Positions 43,135 to 52,700 of a DNA stretch of 64,000 nucleotides are shown in pieces. The DNA lies in the NCBI RefSeq assembly GCF_001701025.1, contig NZ_CP016793.1:3038001-3102000 (forward strand), given 5' to 3'. The notes under the pieces are model-generated. The model ran no database searches. It was not told the origin of the DNA and worked only from the letters and a program-made list of their open reading frames with translations. Source of the DNA: Lentzea guizhouensis. GTDB lineage: Bacteria; Actinomycetota; Actinomycetes; Mycobacteriales; Pseudonocardiaceae. Each line of letters begins with the position of its first letter. The stretch's first letter is position 1. A program made the translations under genes and the position numbers.

Positions 43135-43773
43135 CTACTCCAGAACGGCCGGTGGACTCAGCAGCAACCCCGACCGGTAGGCGAGCGACACCGCGTGCGT
43201 GCGGTCGCGCGCGCTCAGCTTGCGAAGGATGCCCTTCACGTGCGTCCGCACGGTCTCCACGGACACGGTGAGCTGTTCGGCGACCTCCTGGTTCTCCAGG
43301 CCGTCCGAGATGAGCGTGAGGACCTCGTACTCGCGCCGGGTGAGCGTCGGTCGTTCCGTGCAGCGCAGGTCGGGGTGCACATACCCGCGGGTCCGGAGGG
43401 ACTCGGCGATCACCCGCACGACCTGTTCCGGCTCCGCCGAGCGCGGAACCACGCCACGAACGCCCGCCTCCAGTGCGGTCGTGACGTAGTTCGCATGCGT
43501 GTGCGCATCCCTGACCAGCCCGATCACCACCAGGCCCCGGTCTCGTTCGACGAGCGCCCTGGTCAGCCGGCCGACCGGGTCGAGCATCGAGTCGATCAGC
43601 AGCACGTCCGGCCGCAGGTGCTCCAGCAGGCGCACCGCGGCGTGCCGGTGTCCCGTCGCCCCGAGCCAGCGCAGCCCGGTGGTCCGCCGGACCAGCGAGG
43701 ACAGGCCCTCGCGGTAGAGCGGTACGGGGTCGATCAGCGCGACCCCGGGAGCAGGCCGGCCGGGCGGGAGCAT
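43135..43773 (-). CDS. Orphan NarL/LuxR-type response regulator
   Basis: 212 residues: an N-terminal receiver-like domain with ALIDPVPLYREGL and DVLLIDSML (phosphoacceptor Asp), and a C-terminal GerE helix-turn-helix (TLTRREYEVLTLISDGLENQ, EVAEQLTVSVETVRTHVKGI). The acidic pocket at the start is reduced to one Asp and no kinase gene adjoins, so phosphorylation is uncertain. ATG 43773 follows GGAGG at seven bases; GTG 43779 is too close to it. Target unknown; the divergent symporter gene is the nearest candidate. Confidence 0.85.
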   Translation of the reverse strand: MLPPGRPAPGVALIDPVPLYREGLSSLVRRTTGLRWLGATGHRHAAVRLLEHLRPDVLLIDSMLDPVGRLTRALVERDRGLVVIGLVRDAHTHANYVTTALEAGVRGVVPRSAEPEQVVRVIAESLRTRGYVHPDLRCTERPTLTRREYEVLTLISDGLENQEVAEQLTVSVETVRTHVKGILRKLSARDRTHAVSLAYRSGLLLSPPAVLE

Positions 43774-44016
43774 CAGCACCTCCGTTCGTGCTTCCAGTCC
43801 AGTGACGTCGTTCGGTTGGAGGCGTGACGCGGAAAGAGTCGTTCATGTGGATGAACAAGGGTCACGAATGTGATTCAAGACTGGCCAAGGTCTTCCACCC
43901 AGGGGCAACAGTCTCGTAAGACCTACGTCACATATCCCGTGCGGATGTGCCAGGTTCCCGCCGCCATGAGGCCTGGTGCTCTCGCGGGCACACGTGTGTG
44001 CACGCAAGGAGGTCAC

Positions 44017-45525
44017 ATGGGCACCCTCGATTGGATCGTGGTTGTCGGCTATTTCTTCGTGATGGTCGGCATCGGGCTCTGGTCGCGTGGGCGAGTCCAC
44101 AACATCGCCGACTTCTTCACCGCGGGCGGCAAGATGCCGTGGTGGTTGTCCGGCATCTCGCACCACATGTCGGGCTACAGCGCGGTCATGTTCGTCGCGT
44201 TCGCGTCCGAGGCGTACCGGCTCGGGCTCACGGTCTACGTGTGGTGGTCGCTGACGATCGGCATCGGCGTCGGCATCGGCGCGTTCCTGTTCGCGCCGCG
44301 GTGGAACCGGCTGCGCTCGAAGCACGACGTCAAGTCGCCGCTCGAGTACCTGGCCAAGCGCTACAACGTGCCCACCCAGCAGGTCATGGCCTACGCGGGC
44401 GCACTGCTCAAGGTCGTGGACATCGCCGCGAAGTGGGCGGCCGTCGCGATCCTGCTCCGCGGCTTCGCGGGCGTCCCCATCACCTGGGGCATCGTCATCA
44501 TCGGCCTGGTCACGATGGTCTACTCCGTGCTCGGCGGCCTGTGGGCCGACGCGCTCACCGACTTCGGCCAGTTCATCATCCAGGCGGCCGCGGGCTTCGC
44601 GATGTTCTTCGCCGTGGCCGGCACGCTTGGCTGGGGCTTCCCCGTGACGATCTGGGACAAGCTCCCGGACAGCCACAGCGACCCGCTCGCCGGCCCGTAC
44701 ACGTCGACGTTCCTCATGGCGCTCTTCCTGATCAAGACGCTGGAGTACAACGGCGGCATGTGGAACCTGGCCCAGCGCTACATGGCCGCGCCGTCCGGTT
44801 TCGCCGCCAAGCGCTCCGCCCTGCTCTCGTCCGCGCTGTGGCTCGTCTGGCCGCTCGTGCTGTTCTTCCCGATGTGGGCCGCGCCGCTGATCGTCCCGGG
44901 CCTCGAAGGTGCCCAGGCGGAGAACGCCTACATCGAGATGGGCAAGCAGATGCTGCCCGCCGGCATGATCGGCCTCGTCCTGGCCGGCTTCTTCTCGCAC
45001 ACGATGGCCATGGTTTCGTCGGACGCGAACGTCATCGCCGCCGTGATCAACCGCGACATGCTGCCGCACATCTGGAAGAAGGTGAAGACGTTCTCGGCCG
45101 ACAACCAGCTGGTGCTGGCCAGGGTCACGACGTTCCTCTTCATCGGCGTCAGCATGATCATCGCCATCGCCTCAGGCGGCCAGGGCTTCGTGCTCAAGGT
45201 GGTGGTCGACCTGGTCGCCGCCACGATGGGCCCGATCGCGATCCCGCTGATGCTCGGCCTGCTCCCGTGGTTCCGCAAGATCGGCTCAACGGCGGCCATC
45301 GCCTCGGTCGTCGGCGGCCTCGGCATGTGGGCGTTCCTCTACATCGAGCAGATGAACAAGGCCGCGTGGGTCACCAAGGGCGTGCTCGTCTCGTGGCCCC
45401 TGCTGCTCTCGCTGGTGCTCTACCTGTCGATCGGCTTCCTGAAGAAGGAGCCCTCCACCGAGCGTGACGTCCTGCTCGACTCGCTCAACTCCGACGAGCG
45501 CGAGGGCGAGCCCGTCAAGGCCTGA
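44017..45525 (+). CDS. Sodium:solute symporter (SSS family)
   Basis: 502 residues, about 13 transmembrane helices, with the SSS-family opening (WSRGRVHNIADFFTAGGKMPWW) and the Na+-binding helix region SGYSAVMFVAFASEAYRLG. It resembles SGLT-like sugar or carboxylate carriers of actinomycetes; the substrate cannot be named. ATG 44017 is preceded by AAGGAGG. The 243-bp upstream gap (43774-44016), shared with the LuxR gene, shows no clear dyad to me. Confidence 0.87.
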   Translation: MGTLDWIVVVGYFFVMVGIGLWSRGRVHNIADFFTAGGKMPWWLSGISHHMSGYSAVMFVAFASEAYRLGLTVYVWWSLTIGIGVGIGAFLFAPRWNRLRSKHDVKSPLEYLAKRYNVPTQQVMAYAGALLKVVDIAAKWAAVAILLRGFAGVPITWGIVIIGLVTMVYSVLGGLWADALTDFGQFIIQAAAGFAMFFAVAGTLGWGFPVTIWDKLPDSHSDPLAGPYTSTFLMALFLIKTLEYNGGMWNLAQRYMAAPSGFAAKRSALLSSALWLVWPLVLFFPMWAAPLIVPGLEGAQAENAYIEMGKQMLPAGMIGLVLAGFFSHTMAMVSSDANVIAAVINRDMLPHIWKKVKTFSADNQLVLARVTTFLFIGVSMIIAIASGGQGFVLKVVVDLVAATMGPIAIPLMLGLLPWFRKIGSTAAIASVVGGLGMWAFLYIEQMNKAAWVTKGVLVSWPLLLSLVLYLSIGFLKKEPSTERDVLLDSLNSDEREGEPVKA

Positions 45526-45718
45526 CCCGCTGCTTCACCCACCTCGCGGCGGCGCACCCGACCAGGGTCGCCGCCGCGAGCGCGGCGAAGCGCCAGTCCG
45601 GCTCCGCCCACAACGCACTACCCCACGACAACGTCACCGTGGCCCCCACAACCACCCCGACGGCGTGCACCACCGGCGTCCTGCCACACCCGCGCCATGC
45701 AGGCAGAGACGCACACAT
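45515..45718 (-). CDS. Possible small membrane protein, 67 aa
   Basis: Two hydrophobic helices (VVHAVGVVVGATVTLSWGSAL and FAALAAATLVGCAAARWV) and a basic tail VKQRVRP, overlapping the convergent symporter gene by 11 bp. The start is uncertain: ATG 45718 is used, the frame is open to 45775. No ribosome site stands out. Retained because the two-helix pattern is protein-like and it fills an otherwise empty 264-bp gap. Confidence 0.4.
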   Translation of the reverse strand: MCASLPAWRGCGRTPVVHAVGVVVGATVTLSWGSALWAEPDWRFAALAAATLVGCAAARWVKQRVRP

Positions 45719-45789
45719 CACCCGTTGGTTGCCGTGGCGTGCGTCATCGTCACGAGACTCCCGCTTTGTCCGCATGCACAGTGGATGTC

Positions 45790-46206
45790 ATGGGTGCATG
45801 GCGTCCGGCAGACGACGCGGAACTGGCCACCGGTTGGCGACTCTGGCTGGAACTCGTCGACCGCGTGTACCCCGACCCGTCCTGGGACGGCACACCCGCC
45901 GACGCCATCCGCCAGGTGCGCGCCCTGCTGTCCGCCTGCGACTCGATCCGCGCCGACTACCTGGCCGAGTCCTCCGCGCCTTCCGTGGCCCTGCTCCAGC
46001 TGCTCGAGTCCATGAGGTTCGTGGCGTCGTTCCCGGTCGACCTGTGGCACGACGACTTCCACCCGCTGGACGTGGAGCGCGCCGAGCTGCTGCACGGGGA
46101 CCTGGCTTCGTTCGCGGACCACGTCGCCGGGGTGCGGGCGGCGCTGGCCCGCGGTGGCGGGTGGGTGGAGCTGGACCGCCGGCCGTGGGGCCTACCGGTC
46201 GACTGA
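45790..46206 (+). CDS. Hypothetical protein, 138 aa
   Basis: A soluble helical protein (RLWLELVDRVYPDPSWDGTP, ADAIRQVRALLSACDSIRAD, VALLQLLESMRFVASFPVDL). I recognise no family. Codon use is host-like. It precedes the foreign-looking NLR gene by 171 bp in the same direction, but the change of composition lies between them, so I do not treat it as an NLR partner. Confidence 0.6.
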   Translation: MGAWRPADDAELATGWRLWLELVDRVYPDPSWDGTPADAIRQVRALLSACDSIRADYLAESSAPSVALLQLLESMRFVASFPVDLWHDDFHPLDVERAELLHGDLASFADHVAGVRAALARGGGWVELDRRPWGLPVD

Positions 46207-46377
46207 CCGGCACGGATTCCTAACCGGGCACACGTAGTCGCAAAATGGTCGAATTCGGCGTGTCGAAAATTATCAGGCATGTGGAATTCTCTTCCGTGTT
46301 GTTGTAGTGCGGCAGTACCCTGCGGTGACGGACTGCCTGGCAGAAAACTGAATCTGCATCAGATGTGGAGGCTGCAC

Positions 46378-48861
46378 GTGGGAGATGGCACGCGCAACAA
46401 CTTCCGTGGTGATGCAAAGATCGTGGTCCAAGCTGAGGCAATTTACAGTGGGGCAATTTTAGATCTACCGCGCAGCAATCCGTCGGCTGTTCTGTCGCTG
46501 CCGCGAGCGACGGCTGCGTTCACGGGGCGAAGTGAAGAGCTTGCCGTTCTGCTGGCAACAGCAGGCGAGCTTTACGAAAGATGCGTCGTTGCTGTTCACG
46601 CCATCGACGGCATGGCCGGAATCGGAAAGACTGCCTTCGCCATTCATGCGGCTCATCGGCTTGCAGATCAGTTTCCGGATGCGCAGCTGTTTCTCAGGTT
46701 GCACGCGCACACCCCAGGTCGTCGCGCTGTTGAGCCGGTGGACGCACTCGGCTCATTGCTCACCGCGATCGGAGTTGCTGCGCAGAACGTGCCCGCAGGT
46801 GTGGACGCGCGGGCTGCGATGTGGCGCAGTCAAATGGCGGGTAAGCGAGCATTGATCGTGCTGGACGACGCAAGTGGACATCAGCAGGTCGAGCCACTGC
46901 TGCCATCGACCTCGGGCTGTCTGGTGCTTGTCACCAGCAGACGTCGTCTAGCCGCCTTGGAAACGTCGCTGTCAATGGCACTGGACACACTTCCTGTCGA
47001 TGAGGCGACCCGTCTCTTTTTTCGTCTTTCGGGTTGTGCTGTTGATGATGTGAGTGTTGAGGCTGTCGCTCGTATCGTCGGGATGTGCGGGTATCTGCCA
47101 CTCGCCATCGCACTTCTGGCGGGGAGGCTCCGTCATCGTCCGTCGTGGAGCGTTGGGGACCTTGCGGACAGTCTGAGCGCCACCCGAAATCGGCTGAGTG
47201 AGCTCCGGGCTGAAGACCTTGCTGTGGCATCTGCGTTCGAACTGTCCTACCGGGACTTGAGTCCGGCGCGCCAGAGGTTCTTCATCTCGCTTGGTCTGCA
47301 TCCTGGATCGGAGATGGATGCGTGGACTGCGGCAGCCCTTGCAGGCATCTCTGCCGTCGACGCCCGCGAACACCTCGAAGGGCTCTACGACGACCATCTC
47401 CTCGATGAGCCGTCACGCGGCCGGTATCGAATGCACGACCTGGTGCGGGAGTACTCGAGAAGCCTGGAGGAGTCGGACGGCTCGGTCGATCGCGATGCTG
47501 CTCTGGGACGACTTGTCGATTACTACGACGTGGCCGCTGCGAAAGCGGACGGTTTCATCACCGCAGAAATAACCAGGGAGGCGCCGAAGGCGGCAGCGGA
47601 TGCGCTTGACCCCCAAGTGGAGTTCGCCCACCTGACCACCCGGGTTGAGGCTTGGGACTGGATGCGGAACGAGTACGCCAACATCCTGGCGTGCGTCGAA
47701 CGGATCGCGGTCAGTCCATCGTCAGAGCTCGGTGTCGTGATGAGGTTGGCAGCCAGCCTGGCGACGTTCTTCGTTGCTGTCGGCCCTTGGGATCGGGCGA
47801 TCGAGCTCCACGAATCCGCCGCTCTTGTTGCTGAGAAGTGTGGAGATCGTCTTGCTGTTGCCCAAGCGCTGCACCGCATCGGGCGGCTGCAATGGCTCAC
47901 CGGTCACTATCCGGAATCCATAAGCAACCTGAAGACGGCTGCTGCGATCTACGGCGAGCTTCATCACCGGCTGGGGCAGGTACGGGCCCTCGTTCAGCTT
48001 GGTGGCGCGTTGCGGCAGGCCGATGAGTACGCCAAAGCGGCGAACTCCTATCTTGATGCCTTGAAGATTTGTCGGTCTGCAGGAAACAGACTGGATGAAG
48101 CTGCGGCGTTGAACGGGCTCGGTATCATCAGGTTCGTTCAAGGTCGCCTCGTCCTGGCCGTCGAGTCACATCAACAAGCGCTGGAGATATTCCGCTCACT
48201 CGGCGATCGCCTTGGTCAGGCCGACGCGCGCAACGAGCTCGGTGTGGTGAAACGCGTGATGGGTGAGAATGTCGAATCCATTGAGCATCACGAGATGGCG
48301 CTGGCGGTATATCGAGACCTGAATGACGGGTATCACGACGCTTTCACTCTGAACAATCTCGGAACGGCTTGGCGCATGGCCGGGCTCTATGAGAAATCAA
48401 TGAGACTGCACAACGAGGCCATTGGAGTATCCCGACGTCTGGGTGATCGGGTGGGTCTTGCGGTTGGCTTCGGAGAGCTGGCCGCATCTCTTCGGATGAC
48501 CGGTCATCTTGAGACAGCTGTCGACATGAACGCGCGGGCGCTCGAACTCTTCCGTTCGATCGGTCACAGGCTCGGGGTTGCCCAAACTTTGAACGAGAAG
48601 GGATCGATTCTGCTTGCCCTGGACCAGGCTGGTGAAGCCGTCCAGCTGCATGAGCAGGCGCTGGAAATCTCACGAACAGTGGGAGCGCCGCTCGAAGAGG
48701 CGCGTGCCCTGGAAGGAGCAGGTCGTTGCGCCGCCAGTCTTGGACAGGTTGATCTTGCCTCTGTGCAGCTCCGGCGCGCTATGGACCTCTACGAGCGGAT
48801 CGGAGCCGCTGAAACCGCGACTCTCGCGTACGAGAGCCTCGGACCTGGAGATCTTGCATGA
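46378..48861 (+). CDS. NLR-like STAND ATPase (NB-ARC plus TPR) with amyloid-motif-like N-terminus
   Basis: 827 residues. GTG 46378 is six bases behind GGAGG and places a short motif at the extreme N-terminus, NNFRGDAKIVVQAEAIYSG, like the VVQAG-type segments seen before NB-ARC domains in actinobacterial NLRs. The NB-ARC is complete: P-loop GMAGIGKT (78-85), Walker B ALIVLDD, sensor LVTSRRR, GxP-type GYLPLAIALL and MHD in YRMHDLVREYS. At least eight TPRs (each about 40 residues) follow as the ligand-sensing arm. No DNA-binding or enzymatic effector is attached. Base composition and codons are clearly less GC-rich than all neighbours, a sign of transfer. Role in defence or regulated cell death is inference. 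Confidence 0.85.
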   Translation: MGDGTRNNFRGDAKIVVQAEAIYSGAILDLPRSNPSAVLSLPRATAAFTGRSEELAVLLATAGELYERCVVAVHAIDGMAGIGKTAFAIHAAHRLADQFPDAQLFLRLHAHTPGRRAVEPVDALGSLLTAIGVAAQNVPAGVDARAAMWRSQMAGKRALIVLDDASGHQQVEPLLPSTSGCLVLVTSRRRLAALETSLSMALDTLPVDEATRLFFRLSGCAVDDVSVEAVARIVGMCGYLPLAIALLAGRLRHRPSWSVGDLADSLSATRNRLSELRAEDLAVASAFELSYRDLSPARQRFFISLGLHPGSEMDAWTAAALAGISAVDAREHLEGLYDDHLLDEPSRGRYRMHDLVREYSRSLEESDGSVDRDAALGRLVDYYDVAAAKADGFITAEITREAPKAAADALDPQVEFAHLTTRVEAWDWMRNEYANILACVERIAVSPSSELGVVMRLAASLATFFVAVGPWDRAIELHESAALVAEKCGDRLAVAQALHRIGRLQWLTGHYPESISNLKTAAAIYGELHHRLGQVRALVQLGGALRQADEYAKAANSYLDALKICRSAGNRLDEAAALNGLGIIRFVQGRLVLAVESHQQALEIFRSLGDRLGQADARNELGVVKRVMGENVESIEHHEMALAVYRDLNDGYHDAFTLNNLGTAWRMAGLYEKSMRLHNEAIGVSRRLGDRVGLAVGFGELAASLRMTGHLETAVDMNARALELFRSIGHRLGVAQTLNEKGSILLALDQAGEAVQLHEQALEISRTVGAPLEEARALEGAGRCAASLGQVDLASVQLRRAMDLYERIGAAETATLAYESLGPGDLA

Positions 48862-48955
48862 GGCGTTCCGGGCAAACGGCACGCGCGCGAACGTTGTACC
48901 GCGCAGGGGCGGAGCTCCCGCTGATCAGATGACGGTCCGCCTTCGAGCCCTACGA

Positions 48956-48990
48956 CGAAGGCCCCAGGGCGAGGTGACCTGGGGCCTTCG
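48956..48990 (-). terminator. Terminator of tRNA-Gly
   Basis: Perfect 13-bp arms CGAAGGCCCCAGG and CCTGGGGCCTTCG, 9-base loop, directly behind the tRNA 3' end on the minus strand. It also separates the tRNA from the NLR gene, which converges on it. Confidence 0.8.
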
Positions 48991-48992
48991 GG

Positions 48993-49066
48993 TGGAGCGG
49001 GTGACGGGAATCGAACCCGCCTCTACAGCTTGGGAAGCTGTCGTTCTACCAATGAACTACACCCGC
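48993..49066 (-). tRNA. tRNA-Gly (anticodon CCC)
   Basis: Acceptor stem GCGGGTG/CACCCGC, D-arm GTTCATTGGTAGAAC, anticodon stem ACAGC/GCTGT with loop TTCCCAA giving anticodon CCC, T-arm GGGTTCGATTCCC. The 3' CCA is encoded. 74 bases, all paired regions intact. Confidence 0.95.
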
Positions 49067-49149
49067 ATGAGCAAGCTCGCAGCCGATCATACACAGCCGG
49101 GCAACGCCCTGTGCCACGGTCCTCACCACCCAGGCGTTACCCTGCCCAG

Positions 49150-49731
49150 GTGCTGCTGAGTGACCAGGATCTGCGCAAAGAGGTCGAGTCGGGCCGGCTC
49201 GCGCTCGACCCGTTCGACGTCGAGATGCTCCAACCGAGCAGCATCGACGTGCGGCTCGACCGGTTCTTCCGGGTCTTCAACAACACGAAGTACACCCACA
49301 TCGACCCGGCGAAGCAGCAGGACGACCTGACGAGCCTGGTCGAGACGCCGGCAGGCGAGCAGTTCGTGCTGCACCCTGGCGAGTTCGTGCTCGGCAGCAC
49401 CTACGAGATGGTGACGCTGCCGGACGACCTGGCCGGGCGGTTGGAGGGCAAGTCGAGCCTCGGCAGGCTCGGGTTGCTCACGCACTCCACCGCCGGGTTC
49501 ATCGACCCCGGCTTCAGCGGGCACATCACGCTGGAGCTCTCCAACGTCGCGAACCTGCCGATCACGCTGCACCCAGGCATGAAGATCGGGCAGCTCTGCC
49601 TGTTCAAGCTGTCGAGCCCGGCGGAGCACCCGTACGGCTCGACGCAGGCCGGTAGCCGGTACCAGGGGCAGCGGGGGCCGACGCCGAGCCGCGCCTACCT
49701 GAACTTCCACCAGACCGACACCCGTCGCTAG
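49150..49731 (+). CDS. dcd: dCTP deaminase, bifunctional dUMP-forming type
   Basis: 193 residues, nearly collinear with the M. tuberculosis bifunctional enzyme that converts dCTP to dUMP, ammonia and pyrophosphate for thymidylate synthesis. Motifs [40 protein letters not shown] (active-site serine and Glu region), and [16 protein letters not shown] [16 protein letters not shown] are intact. GTG 49150 follows a TACCCT -10 box by six bases, so the message is leaderless. The frame is open further upstream only through the tRNA. Confidence 0.95.
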   Translation: MLLSDQDLRKEVESGRLALDPFDVEMLQPSSIDVRLDRFFRVFNNTKYTHIDPAKQQDDLTSLVETPAGEQFVLHPGEFVLGSTYEMVTLPDDLAGRLEGKSSLGRLGLLTHSTAGFIDPGFSGHITLELSNVANLPITLHPGMKIGQLCLFKLSSPAEHPYGSTQAGSRYQGQRGPTPSRAYLNFHQTDTRR

Positions 49732-50702
49732 ATCCCGTACCGCTCCAGCACCCGCCGGCGCAGGTCCGGGTCGGTGCGCGGGACCGGCTCCAGGAAGATC
49801 TCGTCCAGGTCCGGGAACGACGTGTGCAACTCCGACGAGATGCGCACGCAGGCGAGCTCCAGTTCGTGGGCGCTCAGGGTGTCGTCGAAGTCGAGGCGGG
49901 CGCACAGCAGCACGCGGTCGGTGCCGATCAGCATCGTCAGGACGTCCACCACGGCGTCGACCTCCGGCAGGTCGCCCAGCCACTTCCAGATCGCGCGCAC
50001 CATCACCGGGTCTGCCTGGCGGCCGATCAGGAGGCCGCGGTTGGTGCGGGCGAGGATGTAGGCGACCAGGGCGAGCAGGACGCCGATGGCGAGCGAGGCG
50101 ATGCCGTCCCACACCGACGAGCCGGTCAGCTGGTGCAGGCCCAGGCCGGAGAACGCGAGGACCAGGCCGATCAGGGCTGCGGAGTCCTCCAGGAACACGG
50201 TCTTCACCGTCGGGTCGTCGGACTCGCGCAGGAACGCCCAGAAACCCTTGCCGTGCTTGGCGGACTCGGCGCGGACCTGGCGGAACGCCTGCGTCCACGA
50301 CACCGACTCCAGTGCGAAGGCCAGGCCCAGCACGACGTAGCCGACCAGTGGGCGGGTCTGTTCCTCCGGTTCGCCGAAGACCGTGCGGAAGCCTTCGTAG
50401 AACGCGAACACCGCGCCCGAGGCGAAGATCGAGACCGCGGCCAGCAGGGACCAGAAGTAGCGTTCCTTGCCGTAGCCGAACGGGTGGCGGCGGTCGGCCG
50501 GGCGGTCGGAGCGGCGCAGGGCCGTGAGCAGCAGGGCCTCGGTGAACGTGTCGGCCACCGAGTGCGCGGCCTCGGAGAGAATTGCCGCGGAACCGGTCAA
50601 AACACCCGCGATGGCTTTCATGATGGCGATCGCCAGGTTCACCAGCAGGGCGAGTACGACGGTCAGCGTGCTTTCACCTGAGCCCTGCGGCTTGTCGCTC
50701 AT
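49728..50702 (-). CDS. Cation diffusion facilitator transporter
   Basis: 324 residues, six transmembrane helices and a short C-terminal cytoplasmic domain, exporting Zn2+, Fe2+ or similar ions in exchange for protons. The CDF signature is the [20 protein letters not shown] segment with His/Asp metal ligands, and [13 protein letters not shown] follows. ATG 50702 lies seven bases after a TAGGCT -10 box on the minus strand, so it is leaderless. It overlaps the end of dcd by 4 bp, convergently. Confidence 0.9.
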   Translation of the reverse strand: MSDKPQGSGESTLTVVLALLVNLAIAIMKAIAGVLTGSAAILSEAAHSVADTFTEALLLTALRRSDRPADRRHPFGYGKERYFWSLLAAVSIFASGAVFAFYEGFRTVFGEPEEQTRPLVGYVVLGLAFALESVSWTQAFRQVRAESAKHGKGFWAFLRESDDPTVKTVFLEDSAALIGLVLAFSGLGLHQLTGSSVWDGIASLAIGVLLALVAYILARTNRGLLIGRQADPVMVRAIWKWLGDLPEVDAVVDVLTMLIGTDRVLLCARLDFDDTLSAHELELACVRISSELHTSFPDLDEIFLEPVPRTDPDLRRRVLERYGI

Positions 50703-50870
50703 GGCGATCAGCCTAGGGTGAGCGGGGTGGGTCCACCGGTTGTGACCGGCCGGAATCACGGTTTGATCTCGCCCGGCAACCGGACATCCGCCCCACGCGA
50801 GTCCACAACGACCGATCCGAACAAATGCGCCGCCTGATTTGTGCTGCGCAAAAATCCTGGGGGCAGAAGA

Positions 50871-51959
50871 ATGAGGTTGCAGTACCGGGCGGTGGCCGTT
50901 GCCGTCGCATTGCCGCTCATGTTCACGACGGGCACCGCGCTCGCCCAAGCCGGGGGAACCGTCGGCGGTGTCGTCTTCAAGGACCTCAACGGTGACGGCG
51001 TCCAGCAGGACGCCGAGCCGGGCATCGGCGGTGTGCACGTCGTCGTCCGAACCGCGGACGGCACGCCCTCAGCGCACCCGACCGACGCCGCCGGCAAGTG
51101 GAGCGCGAGGCTCCCGCTGGGGACGTACGCCGCCGGCTACGTCGACCCGAAGCTCGGCAACACCACGCACTCCAACGTCGAGTTCACCCTCGGCGACACC
51201 GCCAAGGTCGACTTCGGCCTGCGCGGCGGCCAGATCTGCGGCCTCGCGTGGCACGACCGGGACGAGGACGGCCGCAACAACGGCGAGGCCGGGCTGGCCG
51301 GTCGGATCATCGCGCTCAACGGGACCCCCGAGCACGCCGTGACCGGTGCGGACGGCGGCTACTGCCTCGAGGACCTGCCCGCGGGGGTCCACCAGCTCAA
51401 GTTCAGCCGGAAGTCCGACGACCCGTTCGTGCCCACCAAGCCGGGCGGCGACTCGAAGTTCCACTGGCTCACCTCGGCCACGGGAGCGATCCACCTCGCC
51501 AAGGGCCAGGTCGTGAAGAACGTCGACCTGGGGCTGATGGCGCAGCGGACCGACCTCAGGGCCACCGGCCTGACCTTCGACCGCGATCCCGCGAACGCGT
51601 GGCGGGTCGGCGACACCCTCACCGTCTACGGCGGGGTCATGGCCGGCGGCAACGCGCCGCAGACCCTCGGCGGCACGCTGACCCTGCCGGAGGGACTGCG
51701 CATCACGGGCACGGCCGGCGGCCTCGGCGACGTCGCGCTCGTGCAGGGGCAGCAGGTGGTCGTGCCGTTCGGGCCGCTGCGGGAGCCGGGCGTCAACGAG
51801 GCGCTCGGTGTTCGGGTCGTGGTGGAGAAGCCGTTCACCGCGGCCGAGGTGCGGTGGGAGGCCGGGAGCAGCACGCGCGACACGGACCTGACCGACAACG
51901 TGCTCACGCAGGCGGTCAGCGCCACGTCCGCCGAGCTGATCGTTAGTGCATTCGAGTGA
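50871..51959 (+). CDS. Secreted SdrD B-like domain protein
   Basis: 362 residues with a signal peptide (AVAVAVALPLMFTTGTALAQA). Two SdrD B/Cna B-like beta-sandwich domains each open with a calcium-loop type segment: VVFKDLNGDGVQQDAEPG and LAWHDRDEDGRNNGEAGLAG. The remainder is a CARDB-like beta domain ending DNVLTQAVSA. There is no LPXTG or membrane anchor, so it is released or loosely surface-bound. GGGGG precedes ATG 50871. A terminator lies at 52052. Confidence 0.8.
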   Translation: MRLQYRAVAVAVALPLMFTTGTALAQAGGTVGGVVFKDLNGDGVQQDAEPGIGGVHVVVRTADGTPSAHPTDAAGKWSARLPLGTYAAGYVDPKLGNTTHSNVEFTLGDTAKVDFGLRGGQICGLAWHDRDEDGRNNGEAGLAGRIIALNGTPEHAVTGADGGYCLEDLPAGVHQLKFSRKSDDPFVPTKPGGDSKFHWLTSATGAIHLAKGQVVKNVDLGLMAQRTDLRATGLTFDRDPANAWRVGDTLTVYGGVMAGGNAPQTLGGTLTLPEGLRITGTAGGLGDVALVQGQQVVVPFGPLREPGVNEALGVRVVVEKPFTAAEVRWEAGSSTRDTDLTDNVLTQAVSATSAELIVSAFE

Positions 51960-52051
51960 CATTTCGGGAACCGGGCAACATCCGTGGGGTCCGTGGGGTC
52001 TTACGGTCGGGATCTGCTCCGGGGGGACGCTGATCACCAGGGGGTAAGTCG

Positions 52052-52086
52052 AACCGCCCGCGTCCAGCGAGAGGACGCGGGCGGTT
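52052..52086 (+). terminator. Terminator after SdrD-like gene
   Basis: Perfect 14-bp arms AACCGCCCGCGTCC and GGACGCGGGCGGTT with loop AGCGAGA, followed by CTGTTT. The 90 bases before it hold only a double CCGTGGGGT repeat (51981-51998). Confidence 0.88.
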
Positions 52087-52115
52087 CTGTTTCGCGGCGC
52101 AACTACCATCGTGGG

Positions 52116-52667
52116 ATGGGCGAGCGTGGTGCGGACGACACCGACACCGAGGTCGAGTCGTGGAGGGCCGTGGTTCCGGCGATCGATCCGGTGGTCGAGG
52201 GAGTCGTCGACCGGGTGCACCAGATCAGCAAGTACCTCGACTTCCTCGCGACCGAGATCGCCGCGCCGCACGGGTTGAACCGCGCCGACTACGAGATCCT
52301 GGCCCGCTTGTTCTGGATCGGGCCACCGCACCGGCTCACGCCCAAGCAGCTCGCGAACGGCACGCTCAGCCCCGCCACCACGATCACCAGCCGCCTCGAC
52401 CGCCTGGAGAAGGCCGGTCTGGTCAGCCGTGAGCTCGACCCGAGCGACCGCCGCTCGTTGCCCGCCACGCTGACCGACGCGGGCCGCGAGATCTTCCTGC
52501 AGATCGTCGCCGGACAGGCCGCACGCGAGCGGGAGCTCTTCACCGCGTTGCCCAGCGCCGACCTGGAACACCTGCGCGAGCTGTTGAAGCAGGTCATGGA
52601 GGTCTTCGCGGGTGAGCTCGGGCCCGCCCGCCGGCGCACCACGCTGGCGCTCGACGGCAAGCAATGA
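52116..52667 (+). CDS. MarR-family transcriptional regulator
   Basis: 183 residues with a MarR winged helix: helical entry ILARLFWIGPPHRLTPKQLA, recognition helix LSPATTITSRLDRLEKAG, wing ELDPSDRRSLPATLTDAG. ATG 52116 lies shortly after a TACCAT element, so a leaderless message is possible. Phenolic or drug-like ligands are usual for the family. The dyad TACGA-GT-TCGTA just behind the gene may be its operator. Confidence 0.85.
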   Translation: MGERGADDTDTEVESWRAVVPAIDPVVEGVVDRVHQISKYLDFLATEIAAPHGLNRADYEILARLFWIGPPHRLTPKQLANGTLSPATTITSRLDRLEKAGLVSRELDPSDRRSLPATLTDAGREIFLQIVAGQAARERELFTALPSADLEHLRELLKQVMEVFAGELGPARRRTTLALDGKQ

Positions 52668-52672
52668 TTGCT

Positions 52673-52700
52673 ACGAGTTCGTACTATCCGATATCGTACT
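52673..52700. promoter_or_regulatory. Palindromic block downstream of marR gene
   Basis: TACGAGTTCGTA is followed at once by an AT-rich segment with GATATCGTAC; repeated CGTAC elements suggest a regulator site. Behind it, GAGGGAGGGG precedes an 8-codon ORF (52729-52755) with no conserved continuation. I see no gene in 52668-52830. Confidence 0.35.

Noticed and set aside
46279..46377. Cys-rich N-terminal extension of the NLR (SLPCCC...) as a cysteine attenuator peptide
   Set aside because: It is in frame with the NLR and has no stop, and the better ribosome site is at the GTG 46378.
46207..49066. tRNA-anchored genomic island
   Set aside because: The NLR gene lies beside tRNA-Gly, but I found no repeat of the tRNA 3' end, integrase or second boundary.
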